Below are positions 59,374-64,000 of a DNA stretch of 64,000 nucleotides, in pieces. Within the stretch, counting starts at the first letter, position 1; every line of letters begins with the position of its first letter. The stretch comes from Haladaptatus sp. DYF46 (GTDB lineage: Archaea > Halobacteriota > Halobacteria > Halobacteriales > Haladaptataceae): assembly GCF_021083305.1 (NCBI RefSeq), contig NZ_JAJFAY010000001.1, forward strand, positions 496,001-560,000, read 5' to 3'. The notes under the pieces are model-generated. The model saw only the letters and a program-made list of their open reading frames with translations, had not been told where the DNA came from and did no database searches. The position numbers and the translations under genes are program-made.

Positions 59374-60648
59374 ATGGCATCTACTGGGAAGCAGACCACG
59401 GACGAACCGGAAACGGCGGTAGAAACGGCACGACGACAACTCGAACGCGCCGCGGCGCACCTCGACGTCGACCCCGGCGTCATCGCGCGCCTGCAACACC
59501 CCGACCAAGTGCACCGCGTCTCGGTTCCGCTGAAGCGGGACGACGGCGACACGGAGATATTCACGGGCTACCGCGCACAGCACGACAGCGTGCGCGGGCC
59601 GTTCAAGGGCGGTATGCGCTACCACCCCGGCGTCACCGAGGAGGAGTGTATCGGTCTCTCGATGTGGATGACGTGGAAGTGCGCCGTCATGGACCTCCCG
59701 TTCGGGGGAGCGAAAGGCGGCATCGTCGTCAACCCGAAGGAACTCAGCAACGAGGAGAAAGAACGGCTCACCCGCCGGTTCGCCGAGGAACTGCGCGACT
59801 TCATCGGACCGATGCGCGACATTCCCGCCCCCGACATGGGAACCGACGCGCAGGCGATGGCGTGGTTCATGGACGCCTACTCGATGCAGGAGGGCGAAAC
59901 CCAACCCGGCGTCGTCACCGGCAAACCGCCGGTCATCGGCGGTTCGTACGGCCGCGAGGAGTCGCCCGGTCGCTCGGTGGCCATCATCGCCCGCGAGGCG
60001 TGTGAGTACTACGATTACCCCCTCGAAGACACGTCGATAGCCATTCAAGGGTTCGGGAGCGTCGGCGCGAACGCGGCGCTCTCGCTTCACGAATGGGGCG
60101 CGAACATCGTCGCCGTCTCCGACGTGAACGGCGCGATTTACGACGAGGACGGCCTCGACATCGACCGCATTCCGACCCACGAGGAGAAGCCGGAAGCCGT
60201 CACGACGTTCGACGGCCACGACCCGATTCCCAACGAGGACCTCCTCGAACTCGACGTGGACGTCCTCATCCCCGCCGCAATCGGCAACGTCCTCACCAAG
60301 GCGAACGCCCGCGACGTGCAGGCGGACATCATCGTAGAGGGTGCGAACGGCCCGACGACGACCACCGCGGACGAGATATTCGAGAAGCGCGACATCCACG
60401 TCATCCCCGACATACTCGCCAACGCGGGCGGCGTCACGGTCTCGTACTTCGAATGGTTGCAGGACATCAACCGCCGTCAGTGGTCGCTCGAACGCGTCAA
60501 CGAGGAACTCGAATCCGAGATGTTGAACGCGTGGGACAACGTGCGCAGCGAGGTCGAGGAGCGCGGCGTGACGTGGCGTGACGCCGCGTACATCGTCGGC
60601 CTCTCCCGCATCGCGAAAGCGCATCAGGCCCGGGGACTCTGGCCCTAA
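59374..60648 (+). CDS. gdh: glutamate dehydrogenase (first copy)
   Basis: The 424-residue enzyme interconverts glutamate with 2-oxoglutarate and ammonia. The key lysines are Lys78 in [11 protein letters not shown], Lys102 in [10 protein letters not shown] and Lys114 in PFGGAKGGI. The NAD(P)-binding [10 protein letters not shown] is near residue 229. It is a Glu/Leu/Phe/Val dehydrogenase of normal length. A second copy lies at 62219. The ATG 59374 is the start. Confidence 0.95.
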   Translation: MASTGKQTTDEPETAVETARRQLERAAAHLDVDPGVIARLQHPDQVHRVSVPLKRDDGDTEIFTGYRAQHDSVRGPFKGGMRYHPGVTEEECIGLSMWMTWKCAVMDLPFGGAKGGIVVNPKELSNEEKERLTRRFAEELRDFIGPMRDIPAPDMGTDAQAMAWFMDAYSMQEGETQPGVVTGKPPVIGGSYGREESPGRSVAIIAREACEYYDYPLEDTSIAIQGFGSVGANAALSLHEWGANIVAVSDVNGAIYDEDGLDIDRIPTHEEKPEAVTTFDGHDPIPNEDLLELDVDVLIPAAIGNVLTKANARDVQADIIVEGANGPTTTTADEIFEKRDIHVIPDILANAGGVTVSYFEWLQDINRRQWSLERVNEELESEMLNAWDNVRSEVEERGVTWRDAAYIVGLSRIAKAHQARGLWP

Positions 60649-60776
60649 CTCGGGTTCAGTGGTCGACCTGTGTGGAATACGGACGAAACGAACGAAACGG
60701 ACGGTCCTTTTTCCTATCGAAAAGAGGCGTTCAACTGACGCGTGGATGGACAGCGATCATTCGAAAGCAGCGACGG

Positions 60777-60962
60777 TTACCTGTTGGACAGCCCCGCTCC
60801 GACTGCAACGCCGATTGCCATTCCGATTCCCACACCGAGCGCGATGTTGTCCAGTGCGACGCCGAGTGCGGCACCGAGAGCGACACCGAGACCGATACCC
60901 ATTCCCATGTTGGAGTCCGAATCGGTTTCCGAGTCCGCGTCTACCTCTTTCGTTCGAGTCAT
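60777..60962 (-). CDS. small glycine-zipper membrane protein
   Basis: The 61-residue protein starts with an acidic head (MTRTKEVDADSETDSDSN) and then repeats short G-x-x-x-G motifs (MGMGIGLGVALGAALGVA and VGIGMAIGVAVGAG). The hydrophobic part spans one or two membrane passes, with the small residues that make a glycine zipper. The start overlaps the stop of the next gene as ATGA. Its function is unknown. Confidence 0.65.
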   Translation of the reverse strand: MTRTKEVDADSETDSDSNMGMGIGLGVALGAALGVALDNIALGVGIGMAIGVAVGAGLSNR

Positions 60963-61195
60963 GACGATACACTGGTCGAAGAGGTGATAAACCTATCTCG
61001 TCGGTGGCCGGACCCGACGCAGCGCACCGCTTCGACGACGAGTTTGGCGACTTCGAAGGCGACACCGATGCCGAACCCGAGCGGAACGTTTCCGATCGGG
61101 ACGCCCACGGAGAGGGTGAGGCTCGCGACCAACAGGAGTGCGATCCCCAACTGCTTTCGTTCGATAGTTCCGACTTCCACCATACTACTATCCAT
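60959..61195 (-). CDS. small membrane protein paired with the glycine-zipper protein
   Basis: The 78-residue protein has a polar N-terminus and two hydrophobic segments (about residues 15-30 and 34-54) separated by a conserved-looking GVPIGNVPLGFGIGVAFE, also rich in Gly. It precedes and is coupled to the glycine-zipper gene. The start may be ATG 61195 or the in-frame ATG 61183. Neither the family nor the function is known. Confidence 0.6.
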   Translation of the reverse strand: MDSSMVEVGTIERKQLGIALLLVASLTLSVGVPIGNVPLGFGIGVAFEVAKLVVEAVRCVGSGHRRDRFITSSTSVSS

Positions 61196-61288
61196 ATTTC
61201 GGATGGTATAACTATTCCGTCAGGAATGGGGAGACCATCCGGATACCCCTTCGGTGGCTTAAAATCGACACCACGCGTCGCCTCCTCT

Positions 61289-62134
61289 ATGCCACGACGA
61301 AGCGTCATGTTCACGCCGGGCGACCGACCCGAGATGATGCGGAAGGCTCCCGGAGCGGGGGCCGACGTGATAGTGTTCGACTTGGAGGACGCCGTTTCTC
61401 CCGAGCGGAAGGGAGAGGCACGAACCGCGGTTCGTGAGGTACTCACGGATCCGGCGTTCGACCCGGATTGCGAGGTGTGCGTTCGCGTCAACCCGACGGG
61501 GATCGCGGCGGACGACGACCTCCGCGGAATCGCGGACGGCGCGAAAGCGGTCGATTGCGTCATGCTTCCGAAGACGGAGTCGGCTACCGACGCGGAAACG
61601 TTGGCCCGACTCCTCGACGAACACGACTGTCGGGCGCCTATCCTCGCACTGATCGAAACCGCGAGCGGCGTCCTCAACGCCGCCGAAATCGCCGCCGTGG
61701 ACGAGACGGACGCGCTCGTGTTCGGGGCAGAAGACCTCTCCGCCGACATCGGGGCGACGCGGACGGACGAGGGGACGGAGGTCCTCTACGCGCGGGAACA
61801 CGTCGTCATCGCGGCGAGCGCGGAGGGCGTGAACGCCATCGACACGGTGTACACCGATATCGGAGACACGGACGGATTGGCCGAGGAGACGGAGTTCGCG
61901 ATTCGCCTCGGCTTCGACGGGAAGATGGCGATTCATCCCGCACAGGTAGCTCCCATCAACGAGGCGTTCACGCCCGACCCGGAACGGATCGAGTGGGCGG
62001 AGTCGGTACTCGAAGCCAAAGCGGAAGCCGACGAGGAGGGACGGGGGGTGTTCAGGGTCGACGGCGAGATGATAGATGCGCCGCTCATCGCGCAAGCCGA
62101 GCGGGTGATGGAGTACGCTCGCGCTGACAACTGA
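61289..62134 (+). CDS. HpcH/HpaI-CitE type CoA-ester lyase
   Basis: The 281-residue TIM-barrel lyase has the opening SVMFTPGDRPEMMRKA, the acidic VIVFDLEDAVSPERK, a CVRVNPTGI segment and GAEDLSADIGATRT, all characteristic of CitE/malyl-CoA lyase-like enzymes. It may cleave malyl-CoA, citramalyl-CoA or 3-methylmalyl-CoA. Such a lyase is needed in the methylaspartate cycle and the related routes of haloarchaea, in which glutamate is an intermediate. This makes its position between two glutamate dehydrogenases interesting. ATG 61289 is used over the longer frame. Confidence 0.88.
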   Translation: MPRRSVMFTPGDRPEMMRKAPGAGADVIVFDLEDAVSPERKGEARTAVREVLTDPAFDPDCEVCVRVNPTGIAADDDLRGIADGAKAVDCVMLPKTESATDAETLARLLDEHDCRAPILALIETASGVLNAAEIAAVDETDALVFGAEDLSADIGATRTDEGTEVLYAREHVVIAASAEGVNAIDTVYTDIGDTDGLAEETEFAIRLGFDGKMAIHPAQVAPINEAFTPDPERIEWAESVLEAKAEADEEGRGVFRVDGEMIDAPLIAQAERVMEYARADN

Positions 62135-62218
62135 CTCGTGCCATTATATCACATTTAGGGGTATTAGCTCATCCTTATTTCGTCATGCTTAACAGTGGGT
62201 GGGTGGCATTGACAGACG

Positions 62219-63475
62219 ATGTCCGAACAAGCCAATCCGTTCGAGAGCTTACAGGAACAGATCGACGACGCGGCGGAGTATCTCGACGCGTCCCCCGATG
62301 TCCTCGAACGGCTCAAGCACCCCCAGCGGATACTCGAAACGAACCTCTCCGTCGAGATGGACGACGGTTCGATCGAGACGTTCAAAGCCTTCCGGTCGCA
62401 GTTCAACGGCGACCGCGGCCCGTACAAAGGAGGCATCCGCTACCACCCCAACGTCAGCCGCGATGAAGTGAAGGCCCTCTCAGGATGGATGGTGTACAAG
62501 ACCGCCGTGGTGGACATCCCCTACGGCGGCGGGAAAGGCGGCATCATCATCGACCCCGACGAGTACAGCGAAGCGGAACTGGAGCGCGTCACGCGTTCGT
62601 TCGCGAAGGAACTCAGACCGTTCATCGGCGTGGACCAGGACATCCCCGCACCCGACGTCAACACGGGCCAGCGCGAGATGAACTGGATTAAGGACACCTA
62701 CGAGAAGCTCGAAAACACCACCGAACCGGGCGTCATCACCGGCAAAGCGCTCGAAAGCGGCGGCAGCGAGGGTCGCGTCGAGGCGACGGGTCGCTCGACC
62801 ATGCTCACCGCCCGCGAGGCGTTCGACTACCTCGGCAAGGAGATGGAGGGCGCGACCGTCGCCGTGCAGGGCTACGGGAACGCCGGATGGATTTCCGCGA
62901 AACTCCTCGAAAACCTCGGCGCGAAAATTGTCGCCGTGTCGGACTCCAGCGGCGGTATCTACAACTCCGACGGACTCCACGCCCGCGACGTGAAAGACCA
63001 CAAAAACGAGACGGGAAGCGTCGTCGGCTACGCGGGTACAGAAGAGGAGATCAGCAACGAAGACCTCCTCACGCTGGATGTGGACCTCCTCGTTCCCGCC
63101 GCGCTCGAAAACGCGATCGACGGCGACCTCGCACGGGACGTGCAGGCCGACGTCATCGTCGAAGCCGCAAACGGGCCGCTCACGCCCGATGCGGACGACG
63201 TCCTCACGGAACGCGACGTGCACGTCTTCCCCGACATCCTCGCCAACGCGGGCGGCGTCACCGTCTCGTACTTCGAATGGGTACAGAACCGCCAGCGCTT
63301 CTACTGGTCCGAAGAGCGCGTCAACGAGGAACTCGAAGACATCGTCGTCTCCGCGTTCGACGACCTCACGAGCGCCTACGAGGAACACGACCTGCCGAGT
63401 TTCCGAACCGCGGCCTACGTCGTCTCCCTCCAGCGCGTCATCGACGCCTACACCGAGAGCGGCAACTGGCCCTGA
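62219..63475 (+). CDS. gdhB: glutamate dehydrogenase (second copy)
   Basis: The 418-residue enzyme has the active-site lysines Lys70 in [11 protein letters not shown], Lys94 in [10 protein letters not shown] and Lys106 in PYGGGKGGI, and the nucleotide-binding motif [12 protein letters not shown]. It is a paralogue of the one at 59374 but not a recent duplicate: the cofactor-binding and the C-terminal regions differ at many places. Two GDH forms may use different cofactors, NAD and NADP. The gene begins 84 bp after the lyase stop. Confidence 0.95.
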   Translation: MSEQANPFESLQEQIDDAAEYLDASPDVLERLKHPQRILETNLSVEMDDGSIETFKAFRSQFNGDRGPYKGGIRYHPNVSRDEVKALSGWMVYKTAVVDIPYGGGKGGIIIDPDEYSEAELERVTRSFAKELRPFIGVDQDIPAPDVNTGQREMNWIKDTYEKLENTTEPGVITGKALESGGSEGRVEATGRSTMLTAREAFDYLGKEMEGATVAVQGYGNAGWISAKLLENLGAKIVAVSDSSGGIYNSDGLHARDVKDHKNETGSVVGYAGTEEEISNEDLLTLDVDLLVPAALENAIDGDLARDVQADVIVEAANGPLTPDADDVLTERDVHVFPDILANAGGVTVSYFEWVQNRQRFYWSEERVNEELEDIVVSAFDDLTSAYEEHDLPSFRTAAYVVSLQRVIDAYTESGNWP

Positions 63476-63609
63476 ACGCGGAACCGACCTCTCGCGAATT
63501 GGCTTTCGTACCCGGCAATCGTCTGTTCGAACGGTCGTTACGGGCGGAAAACCGCCGACCGAAATCGCCGACCGAAGCATACTTTTCACTCGAATCGACA
63601 CCGTTACTA

Positions 63610-64000
63610 ATGACGACTGCGGTTTATTTCGACCTCGACAACACCCTCCTCGAATACACCGAGCCGTTCGGCGAGATCGCTGCTCGGTCGTTTCCCGTAG
63701 AACCGACCGAAGAGATGCTGGTGACGTACTCGGATGCGGTGTTGGAAGGAATTACCGAACTGCGGGAGAAACCGTACGAACGCGCTTTCGCCGCGGTCTG
63801 CGAGAGGTACGAACTCGATGCGGACCCGGTTGCGCTGGCGACCACACACATCGAAAACGAGGCCGAAGCCACGCGCGTTCGCCCGTCCGTTCGGCGACTG
63901 ATCGAAGCCGTCTCCGCTCGGTGTCCGACCGGCATCCTCACGAACGGGGACGGACGGGCACAGCGTCGGAAAATCGACGCACACGGCCTCGAATCCCTCG
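63610..64000 (+). CDS. HAD-superfamily hydrolase (3' end cut by window)
   Basis: The gene runs off the right edge; 130 codons are visible. Motif I DLDNTLLEY is at about residues 8-16, with the nucleophilic Asp8 and the acid Asp10. Motif II (ILTNGD) follows at about residues 110-115, then GRAQRRKIDAHGL. This is the HAD family of phosphatases, with the type C1 cap region (about 17-95). Motif III and the last Asp lie past the edge. The substrate is unknown. Confidence 0.88.
   Translation, partial: MTTAVYFDLDNTLLEYTEPFGEIAARSFPVEPTEEMLVTYSDAVLEGITELREKPYERAFAAVCERYELDADPVALATTHIENEAEATRVRPSVRRLIEAVSARCPTGILTNGDGRAQRRKIDAHGLESL

Noticed and set aside
59200..60624. 474-codon reverse-strand frame over gdh
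   Set aside because: It is antisense to a secure glutamate dehydrogenase. No family pattern is visible.

Overview
The window is chromosomal DNA of a halophilic archaeon (class Halobacteria). The evidence is the very acidic proteomes, high GC with gaps that are richer in A+T, leaderless TATA-type promoters, and markers such as TFE, archaeal proteasome alpha, Pop5/Rpp30, PhoU with an AbrB domain, an archaellin, haloarchaeal gas-vesicle genes and many small haloarchaea-only proteins. The genus cannot be fixed from the sequence alone. No rRNA, tRNA, CRISPR array, intact insertion sequence or replication origin was found.

Layout. 1-5.6 kb: a cut alpha/beta hydrolase, a Bat-type regulator, a methyltransferase, Nnr (NAD(P)HX repair), MoaC and an HxlR regulator. 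5.9-7.9 kb: DUF7331-like protein, HflX and DUF2209. 7.9-13.6 kb: a CoA-ester (beta-oxidation-like) island with an SCP2-type thiolase, a ketosynthase-DUF35 fusion, 3-hydroxyacyl-CoA dehydrogenase, enoyl-CoA hydratase and a FilR1-type regulator. A striking cluster of perfect palindromes closes the thiolase unit. 13.8-24 kb: small regulators, a UlaG-like hydrolase, a PiT phosphate transporter, a glutaredoxin-thioredoxin reductase fusion, two sister winged-helix proteins, a Tat-exported ferritin-like protein, a manganese/ArsP-type permease with a metal-regulator-like operator, and CspA. 24-35 kb: an orphan archaellin, nitrilase-family and SRPBCC genes, a membrane-anchored LEA2 protein, AspS, PhoU, an NAD-kinase-like protein, a CinA-like protein, DUF5803, DUF2110, TFE and FUN14.

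35.6-41.6 kb is a gas-vesicle locus. gvpA-gvpO run leftward; a second gvpO, an unknown acidic glycine-zipper protein, gvpF, G, H, a gvpI-position protein, J, K, L and M run rightward, and the genes from gvpF on overlap by a few bases. It holds the structural and assembly core but lacks gvpN, gvpC and the regulators gvpD and gvpE.

41.7-51.8 kb is housekeeping: PRC-barrel, AI-2E permease, SBDS, PsmA, RNase P proteins 2 and 3, squalene/phytoene synthase, 3-hydroxybutyryl-CoA dehydrogenase, and a gluconeogenic aldolase-FBPase operon. 51.8-54.2 kb encodes the most unusual protein: an exported 802-residue protein with about 17 tandem 23-residue Gln/Ala/Gly repeats, a Thr-rich stalk and a small C-terminal domain. 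It resembles a functional-amyloid (curli-like) or fibrous surface protein. 55-64 kb: a carboxyltransferase with an N-terminal epsilon/PccX-like extension, a MaoC hydratase, a beta-propeller protein, two glutamate dehydrogenases flanking a CoA-ester lyase and two glycine-zipper proteins, and a cut HAD hydrolase.

The strongest leads are the 23-residue repeat protein, the reduced gas-vesicle locus with two gvpO genes and unassigned partners, the palindrome cluster at 10.5 kb, and the fused carboxyltransferase. DUF numbers are given from memory of the families and should be read as likely assignments, not search results.
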